From assembly GCA_037179515.1 (NCBI GenBank), contig JAXCGZ010007570.1, positions 56,001 through 120,000 of the forward strand: DNA of 64,000 nucleotides, given 5' to 3'. Under the pieces are notes generated by a model. It was given only the letters and a program-made list of their open reading frames with translations. It was not told where the DNA came from and searched no databases. Both the position numbers and the translations under genes were made by a program. This document shows, piece by piece, positions 1 to 15,100 of the stretch; the stretch's first letter is position 1, and each line of letters starts with the position of its first letter. This DNA comes from Halocaridina rubra (taxonomy: Eukaryota > Arthropoda > Malacostraca > Decapoda > Atyidae).

Positions 1-2
1 GG

Positions 3-3000
3 GTTACTGAAGGAACACCCCAAATACGACGCTGCCGTGTCATTAACCTGGATTGCAAATACTACAAGGGTAAAGCCCCAGCTGTGGCAATGATTGGGTT
101 TATGTACCCTGTCTTGATGGGTCGTGCACTGAACCTAGTTCCTACTTTCCAGGCCGACTTATACCATAAGGACATTTCTCGTTATAACTTCCCACGGGGG
201 AAGTCACATGAAGCCATTTCAGCAGCAACTCCTGGCCTCGATGCCAAGAATTTGGACGATTCTCCGACTGACTCCGTTGAGTCTGCCGCAGTTAGTAAAC
301 GTAATGTGGAACACGGAGAGTTTCCCCCTCCTTTACCAGATGATGCACCTCTAGAGCCATTGAAGTCCCGTCCAGACTTTGCCAAATTGCAGCAAGAGTG
401 CCCCAGCCTCAAACGCTGGATGCAGCAGGCCACCGAGGGAAGGACCTTCACGGTGAGAGGAGGAGGCCAGATCACTTATGCCCTTGAAGATGGAGTACTT
501 CGTAGGCATGTGACTAAAGGTGGCCACACCTTTAAACAGTTGGTGGTGCCCGCTTCGTTGCGCCGCCAGGCTATGTATGTGGCACACCATTTACCTCTGA
601 GTGGACACAGAGGCAAAGCAAAAACTCGGCATGTCCTTCAGAAGGCTTTTGCATGGCCAAACATGTACACCGAGGTAGACAGATATGTAGGCTCCTGCCC
701 TGTCTGTCAATGCACCTCAACGGCACCAGTACCGAAAGTTCCCATGGGGATAACTAAGCTCTCAATGGAGCCAATTTCCAATGTCGCTATTGACATACTA
801 GGTCCTATTAACCCAACTTTGTCCACGGGGAAACAATTCCTCCTGGTATATGCTGACCTGGCAACAAGGTACCCAGATGCAGTGCCACTGTCTTCTATCA
901 CAACTGAAGCAGTCGCTCATGCCCTATTTGAAATGTGCTCCAGGGTTGGCTTTCCTGAGCAGGTCACTTCTGACAATGGAAGTCAGTTTACAAGTAGGCA
1001 CTTTGAGGCTTTCTGCAACCTTTTAGAAATCAAGCACATTCGTACGAGTGTCTATCATGCCCAATCAAATGGAGCATGCGAACGCTATAACGGGACATTG
1101 AAGCGATGTTTGCGCAAGCTAGTGATAGATATGCCTAGGCAGTGGGACAAGTACGTCCCTGCTGCACTTTTCTCCTTCAGAGACACGCCCCACGACACTA
1201 CTGGATACTCGCCTTTCGAGATGATTTATGGTCATAAGGTCAGAGGCCCAGTAGAATTCTTGGCAGAATGTTGGGATTCACCTACCATCGAAGATGACGA
1301 TAGGGACGTTCATGAGTATATTTTGAAGTTTTCGTCTCACCTCAAAAAGGCATGGAGAACTGCACAATTAGCCATTAAGGGTCACCAGCAGACTGCCAAG
1401 CTCCTCTTTGACAAGCGTGCGCGGCGTCGTGCCCTGACACCCGGAGATCGAGCTCTGTTACTTCTTCCAACAGATACCCGCAAGCTAATGCTACGCTGGA
1501 AAGGACCGTACACTGTGGTACACCGGGTGACCCCTGACAATTATGTGCTAAATGTTGATGGCATTAACCGGAAATACCACATTAACCAGCTGAAGCTTTA
1601 TTGTGAGGACCCGGAGGCCCACAGGGATCCTGCGCTGGCGCTCCCAGCAACCCCTATAGATGCCTCCAGCATCAACAGAACCTCCGAGGCTGCAGCAACA
1701 CAGGTGCTCCATTATAGCCACCCCTTACTTCCTATATTGGAATACTCCACCCTTGCAGTGGAGACAGACTTATGGGAGTGGAGTTTTTCGGAAGAAGCCC
1801 TTCTGGCCGCAGCCACCGCCATTGCAATTGAAGACATAAGCTTAGCTTTTGATGATGGTAAGGATCCTGCCATTCCCACACACCGAAAAGAAAGTGTGAG
1901 TAATTGTATTATTAACTCCAGACTGCAACCGAGTCAACGGGAACAGCTGAACAAGCTATTAGAGGACTATGAGAACGTCTTCAACGACCTCCCAGGCATT
2001 ACCACTACCCTTGAGCATCATGTCAGATTGACTGACCCAGAGCCATTTCGGCATTCCTATGGTCTTCCCCACCAGCTGTCCTTACGACTGAAGGAAGATC
2101 TTGACACTTGGGTCCGCCTCGGAATAGTTGAAAAGAGCATTTCGCCTTGGTGTTCGCCGTTACTGGCAGTGCGTAAGCGAGATGGCAGTCACAGGTTCTG
2201 CCTTGACTGTCGTAAGCTTAACTCCCTTACCATCTTTGATGGAGAGCCCATTGCTGACGCCGAGCATATTTTCTCGTTGCTTTCCAAAGCCCGTTACCTG
2301 TCCAAGTTGGATTTGGCCAGTGGATTTTGGCAAGTCCCGTTGAGCGAGACTACCAAGCCTCTTACAGCTTTTTCCACAAGATATGGTCTATACCAGTTCA
2401 GGGTCATGCCTTTTGGTATGGTAAATGCCCCTGGCTGCTTCAGCAGACTCATGAGGATAGTACTACAGGATCTCGACAATGTTTCATGCTTTATAGACGA
2501 CATCCTGGTGCATTCTCAGGATTGGTCATCGCACCTCGAGACTCTCCGCAGAGTTCTCACTCGTCTGAACCAGCATGGACTTCATTTAAAGCCTTCCAAA
2601 TGTGAGATTGGTTTCACACAATTGCAGTATCTCGGCCACGTGGTTGGAGAAGGAGTTATGTCCCCTATACATGACAGGGTACAAGCTATCAAGGATATGG
2701 AGAAACCTGCTACTGTCACTCAACTGAGATCATTCCTGGGTAGTGTCGGCTACTACCAACGGTTCATTCCACACTTTAATACTATCGCTGCCCCTTTGCA
2801 GCAACTGACCTCCTCGAAGCAAAGTAAATCCTCCCCTGTCAAATGGACAGATGAAGCGGAGAGAGCATTTTTCAAGCTCCGAGAAGCATTGGCAGGTGAG
2901 CCAGTATTACAACTGGTAAACCCTGATTTTCCATTTATCTTGCAGACCGACGCCTCAGACGAAGGCCTGGGTGCCGTGCTCTTGCAAGCCCGATCAGACA

Positions 3001-3359
3001 ACTCAGCAGAAGTAGCTCCAGTGCGATATGCAAGCCGCAGGCTTCGCCCTGCAGAGCGAAATTACTCCACCGTGGAGAAGGAAGCTCTAGCTGCATATTG
3101 GGCCATAAAGAAATTTGAAGTCCATCTGTATGGCCAACATTTTACACTGAGAACCGACCACCGACCTCTCCTATATTTACAGACTGCAGACAAGCTAAAT
3201 CCTCGTCTGAAAAGGTGGGCACTTTACCTGAATCTTTTCAAATTCACTGCCCAACATGTTCATGGCAAGGACAATGACCTTGCTGATCTACTAAGTCGAC
3301 GGTCGTTACCCTCAAATGAGGAAGCTGGTGCTGTTAGCCTAAATTTGGCTAGTCAGTAA
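3..3359 (+). CDS. pol: Pol polyprotein, integrase-RT-RNase H order (5' partial)
   Basis: The frame is open from base 3 to the stop at 3357-3359; the true start is outside the window. Numbering residues from the in-frame GTG at 84: an HHCC zinc-binding module (His168/169, His175, Cys205, Cys208) is followed by an integrase core with Asp237, Asp297 and Glu333, an exact D,D-35-E spacing. A GPY/F-like module (WKGPY, 472-476) comes next. Reverse transcriptase covers about 645-860, with LDLASGFW, a MPFGMVNAP segment and the FIDD active site (803-806). RNase H follows at about 950-1075, with TDAS near 955, the conserved NYSTVEKE and TDHRPL. No stop or frameshift is seen in these ~1,119 codons, so it may be recent. 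RT and RNase H signatures are Ty3/Gypsy type, but integrase before RT is the order known from Ty1/Copia and Gmr1-like Gypsy elements. Confidence 0.93.
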   Translation, partial: VTEGTPQIRRCRVINLDCKYYKGKAPAVAMIGFMYPVLMGRALNLVPTFQADLYHKDISRYNFPRGKSHEAISAATPGLDAKNLDDSPTDSVESAAVSKRNVEHGEFPPPLPDDAPLEPLKSRPDFAKLQQECPSLKRWMQQATEGRTFTVRGGGQITYALEDGVLRRHVTKGGHTFKQLVVPASLRRQAMYVAHHLPLSGHRGKAKTRHVLQKAFAWPNMYTEVDRYVGSCPVCQCTSTAPVPKVPMGITKLSMEPISNVAIDILGPINPTLSTGKQFLLVYADLATRYPDAVPLSSITTEAVAHALFEMCSRVGFPEQVTSDNGSQFTSRHFEAFCNLLEIKHIRTSVYHAQSNGACERYNGTLKRCLRKLVIDMPRQWDKYVPAALFSFRDTPHDTTGYSPFEMIYGHKVRGPVEFLAECWDSPTIEDDDRDVHEYILKFSSHLKKAWRTAQLAIKGHQQTAKLLFDKRARRRALTPGDRALLLLPTDTRKLMLRWKGPYTVVHRVTPDNYVLNVDGINRKYHINQLKLYCEDPEAHRDPALALPATPIDASSINRTSEAAATQVLHYSHPLLPILEYSTLAVETDLWEWSFSEEALLAAATAIAIEDISLAFDDGKDPAIPTHRKESVSNCIINSRLQPSQREQLNKLLEDYENVFNDLPGITTTLEHHVRLTDPEPFRHSYGLPHQLSLRLKEDLDTWVRLGIVEKSISPWCSPLLAVRKRDGSHRFCLDCRKLNSLTIFDGEPIADAEHIFSLLSKARYLSKLDLASGFWQVPLSETTKPLTAFSTRYGLYQFRVMPFGMVNAPGCFSRLMRIVLQDLDNVSCFIDDILVHSQDWSSHLETLRRVLTRLNQHGLHLKPSKCEIGFTQLQYLGHVVGEGVMSPIHDRVQAIKDMEKPATVTQLRSFLGSVGYYQRFIPHFNTIAAPLQQLTSSKQSKSSPVKWTDEAERAFFKLREALAGEPVLQLVNPDFPFILQTDASDEGLGAVLLQARSDNSAEVAPVRYASRRLRPAERNYSTVEKEALAAYWAIKKFEVHLYGQHFTLRTDHRPLLYLQTADKLNPRLKRWALYLNLFKFTAQHVHGKDNDLADLLSRRSLPSNEEAGAVSLNLASQ

Positions 3360-3994
3360 AGATTACTTCTCTAATGTGTTGTTTATTTTTATGTTTATCT
3401 TTTATGTCTTTAATACTGTACTGTACTTGTTTACTTTAGCGTACAAACGTTATTCCTAATGGAAAACGAAAAAGATGAAGAATAATTTTTTGATCGTAGT
3501 TTTATATTTCCCTTTGTGGGACTTTGAAAGCCAGAACTTGGCAGAAACATTTTAGTTTAGGGCTGAATAGCTGAATGTTTTAAATCCAGTCGCCAATGTT
3601 AATGACGACGTGGTTCAAATGTTTAATTTGCGTATACTGTATTTTATTTTGTATATTATATTATTGCCTTCTTGCATGTGAAGCATTCATAAACTTAAAT
3701 ATTGATATTCACTGATATCTAATTGTGATTTAATTTTCTTGAAACTTGAATTTGATCACATTTCTTTTATGTTTTGCATGTCATTTAATGTTTTGTTTAC
3801 AAGACTTGTTTACTTTTACTAATAGTATGATATGTTCCAGTGGTGGATCCCATTCTTATTGTTCATTTGTTCTTTTCCATGAGAAGGATATCTCATCCCT
3901 CATAATAACACTGAAGTCACCGTAACTTCCTCTGTTCTTTTTTCGCCTTCTGTAGTAGAATTTTGCTAAATCAATATTCTCTAGAAAGGGCCTT
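3360..3994 (+). other. 3' untranslated segment of element 1 with polypurine tract
   Basis: AT-rich, no coding potential. The homologous region of element 2 is 10642-12177, which carries an extra 910-bp insertion; the segment here (GATATG near 3830) is the empty site. The last bases before the LTR, 3981-3994 (CTAGAAAGGGCCTT), include a short purine run AGAAAGGG that is the best candidate for the plus-strand priming tract. Confidence 0.7.
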
Positions 3995-5918
3995 TGTGAC
4001 AGAGTGTTTCGCTCAATGTCAACAGAGGCTGTTAGATGCCTTAACAAATAAATTAGTAACATAACTGTTATTTTCTAACTAAAAAAATTAATTCCCACTT
4101 CTTGACTTTCGCAGATTATGATTATTTGCAATTTGTATTTTTGCTTATAGCTAATTTTAAATAGCTTATTTACTCTTCTTGTACGTGTAGAAGTATAGCC
4201 CCAATATAAAGGCTGCTCCTATTTTTCTGTCTGCAACGAGCCAAGAAAATTAAGAAAAAAATAACCAGTAACCTAACTTTTCATTATTATTCTCGTTTTA
4301 TTTTATTTGCTTCCACTTGTTGCACCTAAAAATACTGTCTCTCCCTTGCATCTCTGCTATAATTGCCTGCCAGGGACCACCACTAAAATAGTCCTTAAAA
4401 TGATATCAGAGCCAATTACTGCTCTAGGAATGTCTCCTACAGATGACGTCACGAGGAACAAGGAGACGCTCTCTTTTGGCGCCGAGACTGCCCAGAGGCA
4501 ACATCTCGCCTGGGTAGTCTAAGTTTATTTAAAATCTTTTTACGTGGCATCTTCACAGGAATTCATCTAGCACAACAAGGAATTCATCTAGCACAACAAG
4601 GTGAGGGATAGTGTATGGTAAAGCTCGTGGGTCAAGCAAATTGGTTTATTTTCGAGAATTAGTTACATTCGTTACTGGATAAATCTTATGGATTTCTATT
4701 CTCAGATTCCATTCCCAGTCACACGAAATTTTGTAGATTACCACACTGGAATCTCACATGCCAAAGTTAATTCCTTAACCTGTAAATTACAGCTGATATA
4801 TATTGCTGAGAAGTTTCTTTTCACTGAATGTGATAAACGAAAATCTCATCCTCTGAAGACTAGTTATGAGCCCGTAAAAATCTATCTCTCTTCCTAATAA
4901 ATTCTAATTTCATTTCACCCCTTTCTATCATCGTAAATAAAGTGTTTTACTTCAAAAACTCGTCAATAAAGCTATTTGCCAAAAAACAAAATTGCAAATA
5001 TTCAAAAGGTAATTTTTCCCAGTTGGCTATGCAAATATTTCTTGTTAACCACAATTTAATGAATGCATACCGTATTTATCTTGCTAATTCTTCATATGTT
5101 GGGGATAAAGTGTTTTGAGTTATAAGTTGCAAATACCTCAAAAGGTGGTTTTGCACCCCTTTTTTTCATTGCAAAGTTCTTGATAACTAAAAGTGAATGA
5201 ATACTGTATTTATCTCGTAGATTCTTCCTTTATCCTAAATAGAGTGTTTTACCATATTAATTGCATATCAGTAATAAGCATTGCAACTTTTGTGGTTGCC
5301 CACAATTTAAGGAATACATACAGTACTGTATTTGTCTTGCTTATTCTTCATTTATTGTGAATATATTATTTTCTTTAAAACCAGTAAAGAATTAATGTTT
5401 TGTATGCTATTATGGTAGCATAAATATTTCTGGTTAGCTGTGAATAACCTATATATATTCATCCAGTAGAATGACATTGGAAACTCATTATATGTGTGCT
5501 CATGCTTTCAGTTTCCCATTATAAACAGTGTGTCATTTCTGTTTCTGAAATTGCAGTGTCCTGTATTCTACTCTGCCTGTGTGACAGAGGTAATCATCGA
5601 GTTGAGGCCAAAGTCTTGGCATACGTCCGTGGTGCCGGGAAACGAACTCATACTCACCTCCTCCGGGATTCGAGGCAGCATTTCATAAAATTTAATTTGA
5701 GAAATTTAATTCAATTCTTTTAATGTCATTGCATTTCCAAAATTAAAAGAAAGTTGAATTCTGAGTTTCATTTAACCGACTAATGGTAATAGAAATGGGG
5801 TGTTCAAGTACAAATATCTGTCCTGTTTGTTTGTGAGCTCTTAACCGAGCTCGGTACTTTGAGTCCCCTTAGTAAAACAGAATCTTAACAACACTCTAGC
5901 ATCCTAAACCCCCCCACA
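3995..5918 (+). repeat. 3' LTR of element 1 (1,924 bp)
   Basis: It starts TGTGACAGAGTG and ends CCCCCCCACA, a TG...CA LTR form. Both ends match the LTRs of element 2 (9025-10641 and 20384-22271 on the minus strand). It contains imperfect internal sub-repeats around 4930-5360, each with an AGTGTTTT motif and a CTTGCTAATTCTTCAT-like segment, and several AATAAA-type polyadenylation candidates. This copy has the 282-bp segment that the left LTR of element 2 has lost. Confidence 0.88.
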
Positions 5919-7104
5919 ATGAGGAAAGCCGAATCTTAGAGGAAAGAGAGGACTGGGCAGATTGCATATTCCTAGATTTCCAGAAAGTGTTTGTCACTGT
6001 TCCATATGGGAGACTTATTAAGAAACTGCAAGCAATGGCTAGAATAGGTGGAAATGTTTTGGAATGAATATAAACTTACTTAGAAGGAAGGGAACTGAGG
6101 GTTAGAGTAAGACACTCAGTATCTGAATGGAGAAGAGTTAGTAGTGGAGTTCCACAGGGTTCAGTTTTAGGGCCACTTTTGTTCCTTGTATATGTAAATG
6201 ACCTACCTGAGTCTGTAAATTCATTCATGAATATGTTTGCAGATGATGCAAAGATTGTGAAGAAAGTATTAAACGAGAGCAATGGTAGAGAACTTCAGGA
6301 AGATCTAAGTAGTCTGCATGAGTGGTCATAAAAATGGCTTTTGAAATTCAATACTTCAAAATGTAAGGTAATGAGGATGGGTACAAGTGCAAGAGGGCCC
6401 AAGCTTGACTACTCGGTGGCTGGATTACAACTTCAAGAGGCAGAAAATGAGAGAGATCTAGGAGTAAACATACTGGCAGATTTGTCTCCAGAAATACATA
6501 TAAATGGTATAGTAAGGGCAGCATATGCCTTCTTATCAAATGTAAGGGTAGCCATCAGGCACATTTACAAGGAAATGTTCAGAAATATTTATGTAACCTA
6601 TTTGAGGCCAAAACTCAAATATGAAGCCCCCTTTTGGAATCCGCACTTGAAAAAGCACATAGCTAAGCTTGAAAAAGTTCAAAGACATGCCACAAAGCTG
6701 GTGCCACAAATACGTAATCTCAGTTATGATGAGAGGCTGAGGGAATTAGACTTACCATCACTTGAAGCTAGCAGATTGAGGGGGAATATGGTGAAAGATT
6801 TTAAATTCCTTCATGGTTATGATAGAGTGGACAGGGGTCGGTATTTCATATGCTGGCTCTAGAACTAAAGGTCATAGTTTGAAGCTTCGAAAGAAAACTT
6901 CTTTGCAGGATGTAAGGAAATACTTTTTCAGTGTAAGGGTAGTTGATAATTGGAATTGGCTAAGCAAGGAGGTAGTTAATGCTATCTCAATCCATAGTTT
7001 TAAGGACAGGTATGATAAGTATCACTAAGTACAAAATGAAACCGATCCGGAGACGGGAAGATACGAGCTTTGGGCTCATTCCCGTAAACAGAATTAGGTA
7101 ATCA
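5919..7104 (+). pseudogene. CR1/L2-like LINE copy A, 3' part of ORF2
   Basis: Begins abruptly inside the RT domain at the LTR junction and runs to the family 3' terminus (ATTAGGTAATCAC). Recognisable pieces are the KVFVTVPYG-type motif A region (altered), [17 protein letters not shown] and the C-terminal region ending DRYDKYH at about 7027. Stops occur near 6066 and 6330, and a frame change near 6850. The 3' untranslated region with its ACGGGAA...TTCCCGT hairpin is kept (about 7030-7104). It carries older-subfamily residues (SLHEW rather than NLHEW). Its 5' part was separated by insertion of element 1. Confidence 0.88.
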
Positions 7105-10641
<3,537 letters not shown>

Positions 10642-12177
10642 AAGGCCCTTTCTAGAGAATATTGATTTAGCAAAATTCTACTACAGAAGGTGAAAAAAGA
10701 ACAGAGGAAGTTACGGTGACTTCAGTGTTATTATGAGGGATGAGATATCCTTCTCATGGAAAAGAACAAATGAACAATAAGAATGGGATCCACCACTGGA
10801 ACATATTGTGGTGACTATTCCCAGAATGCCTGCTTTCACCTGGTCAATGAATAGTCTACTCTCAGTTTTTTGCAGGCTATCGTACACAAAAATATTTACT
10901 CCACCAACTTCAAATAAAGTTGGGCTAAAACTTAATGGCTTATAATTAAATATAAGACAAACTGTACGGTACTAAAGGGGAAGGGCATGAGTTACGTTTG
11001 CTTAATAGTTAGTGGAGAACTCCCACTGGTTAATAACACAAATACACTAAATAATATTAACTGAACACTGCATAAATCCAGGCTTAAATGAAAGACTCAT
11101 CGATAAAATATAAAAATATATTGAAAAAGAGTTAATATTATAATGGGGCAATATTTCAGCCCAAAAGAAAAGGTTAAATTTTACTTTAGTAACAAAGAGT
11201 TATAGCTCCAGGCACGACTGCTGGACACATCAAAATAAACAACACAATAACAAAATACTAATTGTTCAAAATCCAAAAACTTTATACAATATTAAAATAG
11301 AGTCACTGCTTGACAAATTCGACAGCACTAGTCCAAGGGGCGAAATGGGAGGCTCATAAAATTACACGAATTTTACGAGTCTCTAACAATAGGTCATCAC
11401 CTGATGCTGTCCTCAGAGAGAATCCTCGTCCGTTCTGTAAACAAATCAGACGAGCATCACATTCTAAAATAAAAGTATATAATTTTATCATATTATACAT
11501 AATTAAGGATTTCCTAAGATTTAGATTAGCTTTACAAACAAATTCCAATTATTCATGAGAAAATGATGAAATTAATAACTAAATAAATGATTGTTATAAT
11601 ATAGTCTCTCAATGAATATATTCATGTAGGTAGATGCACAATATTACTTATGGTATTACAATAAAACACACACAAGGTATAACTAATGAACTGTGTGTGA
11701 TAGACAGATCACCACACATATCATACTATTAGGAAAAGTGAACAAGCCTTGTAAACAAAGCATTAAATGACATGCAAAACATAAAAGAAATGTGATCAAA
11801 TTCAAATTTCAAGAAAATTAAATCACAATTAGATATCAGTGAATATCAATATTTAAGTTTATAAATGCTTCACATGCAAGAAGGCAATAATATAATATAA
11901 AAAAAAATACAGTATACGCAAATTAAAAATTTGAACCATGTCGTCATTAACATTGGCGACTGGATTTAAAACAGTTTCAGCTATTCAACACTAAACTAAA
12001 ATGCTTCCGCCATGTTCTGGCTTTCAAAGTCCCACAAAGGGCAATATAAAACTACAATCAAAAAATTATTCTTCATCTTTTTCGTCTTCCATTAGGAATA
12101 ACGTTTGTACGCTAAAATAAACAAGTACAGTACAGTATTAAAGACATAAAAGATAAACATAAAAAATAAACAACACT
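10642..12177 (-). other. 3' untranslated segment of element 2
   Basis: Colinear with 3360-3994 except for the 910-bp insertion at 10807-11716. No coding potential. Confidence 0.75.
10807..11716. mobile_element. 910-bp insertion with 5-bp target duplication, probable solo LTR
   Basis: Absent from the same place in element 1, which shows the uninterrupted target. The insert begins TGTGGTGACTATTCC and ends GATCACCACA, an 8-bp inverted terminal match (TGTGGTGA/TCACCACA) with TG...CA ends. It is flanked by CATAT on both sides (10802-10806 and 11717-11721). No protein-coding frame is convincing. TG/CA ends, length and a 5-bp duplication fit a solo LTR of a different LTR family; orientation is not determined. 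Confidence 0.82.
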
Positions 12178-15100
12178 TTAGAGAAGTAATCTTGACTGAC
12201 TAGTCAAATTTAGGCTAACAGCACCACCTTCCTCATATGAAGGTAACGACCGTCGACTTAGTAGATCAGCAAGGTCGTTGTCCTTGCCATGAACATGTTG
12301 GGCAGTGAATTTGAAAAGATTCAGGTAAAGTGCCCACCTTTTCAGGCGAGGATTTAGCTTGTCTGCAGTCTGTAAATATAGGAGAGGTCGGTGGTCGGTT
12401 CTCAGTGTAAAATGTTGGCCGTACAGATGGACTTCAAATTTCTTTATGGCCCAATATGCAGCTAGAGCTTCCTTCTCCACGGTGGAGTAATTTAGCTCTG
12501 CAGGGCGAAGCCTGCGGCTTGCATATCGCACTGGAGCTACTTCTGCTGAGTTGTCTGATCGGGCTTGCAAGAGCACGGCACCCAGGCCTTCGTCTGAGGC
12601 GTCGGTCTGCAAGATAAATGGAAAATCAGGGTTTACCAGTTGTAATACTGGCTCACCCGCCAATGCTTCTCGGAGCTTGAAAAATGCTCTCTCCGCTTCA
12701 TCCGTCCATTGGACAGGGGAGGTTTTACTTTGCTTCGAGGTGGTCAGTTGCTGCAAAGGGGCAGCGATAGTATTAAAGTATGGAATGAACCGTTGGTAGT
12801 AGCCGACACTACCCAAGAATGAACTCAGTTGAGTGACAGTAGCAGGTTTCTCCATATCCTTAATAGCTTGTACCCTGTCATGTAAAGGGGACATAACTCC
12901 TTCTCCAACCACGTGGCCGAGATACTGCAATTGTGTGAAACCAATCTCACATTTGGAAGTCTTTAAATGAAGTCCATGCTGGTTCAGACGAGTGAGAGCT
13001 CTGCGGAGGGTCTCGAGGTGTGATGACCAATCCTGAGAATGCACCAGGATGTCGTCTATAAAGCATGAAACATTGTCGAGATTCTGTAGTACTATCCTCA
13101 TGAGTCTGCTGAAGCAGCCAGGGGCATTTACCATACCAAAAGGCATGACCCTGAACTGGTATAGACCATATCTTGTGGAAAAAGCTGTAAGAGGCTTGGT
13201 AGTCTCGCTCAGTGGGACTTGCCAAAATCCACTGGCCAAATCCAACTTGGACAGGTAACGGGGTTGGGAAAGCAACGAGAAAATATGCTCGGCGTCAGCA
13301 ATGGGCTTTCCATCAAAGATGGTACGGGAGTTAAGCTTACGACAGTCAAGGCAGAACCTGTGACTGCCATCTCGCTTACGCACTGCCAGTAACAGCGAAC
13401 ACCAAGGCGAAATGCTCTTTTCAACTATTCCGAGGCGGACCCAAGTGTCAAGATCTTCCTTCAGCCATAAGGACAGCTGGTGGGGAAGACCATAGGAATG
13501 CCGAAATGGCTCTGGGTCAGTCAATCTGACATGATGCTCAAGGGTAGTGGTAATGACTGGGAGGTCGTTGAAAACGTTCTCATAGTCCTCTAATAGCTTG
13601 TTCAGCTGTTCCCGTTGACTCGGTTGCAGTCTGGAGTTAATAATGCAATTACTCACACTTTCTTTTCGGTGTGTGGGAATTGCAGGATCCTTACCATCAT
13701 CAAAAGCTAAGCTTATGTCTTCAATTGTAAGGGCGGTGGCTGCGGCCATAGGGGCTTCTTCCGAAAAACTCCACTCCCATAATTTTGTCTCCACTGCAAG
13801 GGTGGAGTATTCCAATATAGGAAGTAAGGGGTGGCTATAATGGAGCACCTGTGTTGCTGCAGCCTCGGAGGTTCTGTTGATGCTGGAGGCATCTATAGGG
13901 GTTGCTGGGAGCGCCAGCGCAGGATCCCTGTGGGCCTCCGGGTCCTCACAATAAAACTTCAGCTGGTTAATGTGGTATTTCCGGTTATTGCCATCAACAT
14001 TTAGCACATAATTGTCAGGGGTCACCCGGTTTACTACAGTGTATGGTCCTTTCCAGCTTAGCATTAGCTTGCGGGTATCTGTTGGAAGAAGTAACAGAGC
14101 TTGATCTCCGGGTGTCAGGGCACGACGCCGCGCACGCTTGTCAAAGAGGAGCTTGGCAGTCTGCTGGTGACCCTTAATGGCTAATTGTGCAGTTTTCCAA
14201 GCCTTTTTGAGGTGAGACGAAAACTTCAAAATATACTCATGGACGTCCCTATCATCATCTTCGATGGTAGGTGAATCCCAACATTCTGCCAAGAATTCTA
14301 CTGGGCCTCTGACCTTATGACCATAAATCAGCTCGAAAGGCAAGTATCCAGTAGTGTCGTGGGGCGTGTCTCTGAAGGAGAAAAGTGCAGCAGGGACGTA
14401 CTTGTCCCACTGCCTAGGTATATCTATCACTAGCTTGCGCAAACATCGCTTCAATGTCCCGTTATAGCGTTCGCATGCTCCATTTGATTGGGCATGATAG
14501 ACACTCGTACGAATATGCTTCATTTCTAAAAGGTTACAGAAAGCCTCAAAGTGCCTACTTGTAAACTGACTTCCATTGTCAGAAGTGACCTGCTCAGGAG
14601 AGCCAACCCTGGAGCAGATTTCAAATAGGGCATGAGCGACTGCTTCAGTTGTGATAGAAGACAGTGGCACTGCATCTGGGTACCTTGTTGCCAGGTCAAC
14701 ATATACCAGGAGGAATTGTTTCCCCGTGGACGAAGCTGGATTAATAGGACCTAGTATGTCAATAGCGACCTTGGAAAATGGCTCCATTGAGAGCTTAGTT
14801 ATCCCTATGGGAACTTTCGGTACCGGTGCCGTAGAGGTGGATTGACAGATAGGGCAGGACCTTACATATCTGTCTACCTCGGCGTACATGTTTGGCCATG
14901 CGAAAGCCTTCTGAAGGATGTGCCGTGTTTTTGCTTTGCCTCCGTGTCCACTCAGAGGTAAATGGTGTGCCACATACATAGCCTGGCGGCGCAACGAAGC
15001 GGGTACCACCAACTGTTTAAAGGTGTGGCCATCTTTAGTCACATGCCTACGAAGTACTCCATCTTCAAGGACGTAAGTGATCTGGCCTCCTCCTCTAACC

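Larger units (their letters stand above)
1..5918 (+). mobile_element. Gmr1-like Ty3/Gypsy LTR retrotransposon, element 1 (5' part outside window)
   Basis: The left edge of the window cuts this element just after its protease region. What remains is pol (3-3359), a 3' untranslated segment with a short purine tract, and a 3' LTR (3995-5918). A second copy on the minus strand at 9025-22271 is nearly identical in pol and LTR and defines the boundaries. The right end joins LINE sequence directly at 5919, so the element inserted into an older LINE copy whose 5' half should lie left of the window. Reverse transcriptase and RNase H look Ty3/Gypsy-like, but integrase lies upstream of RT. Confidence 0.9.
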
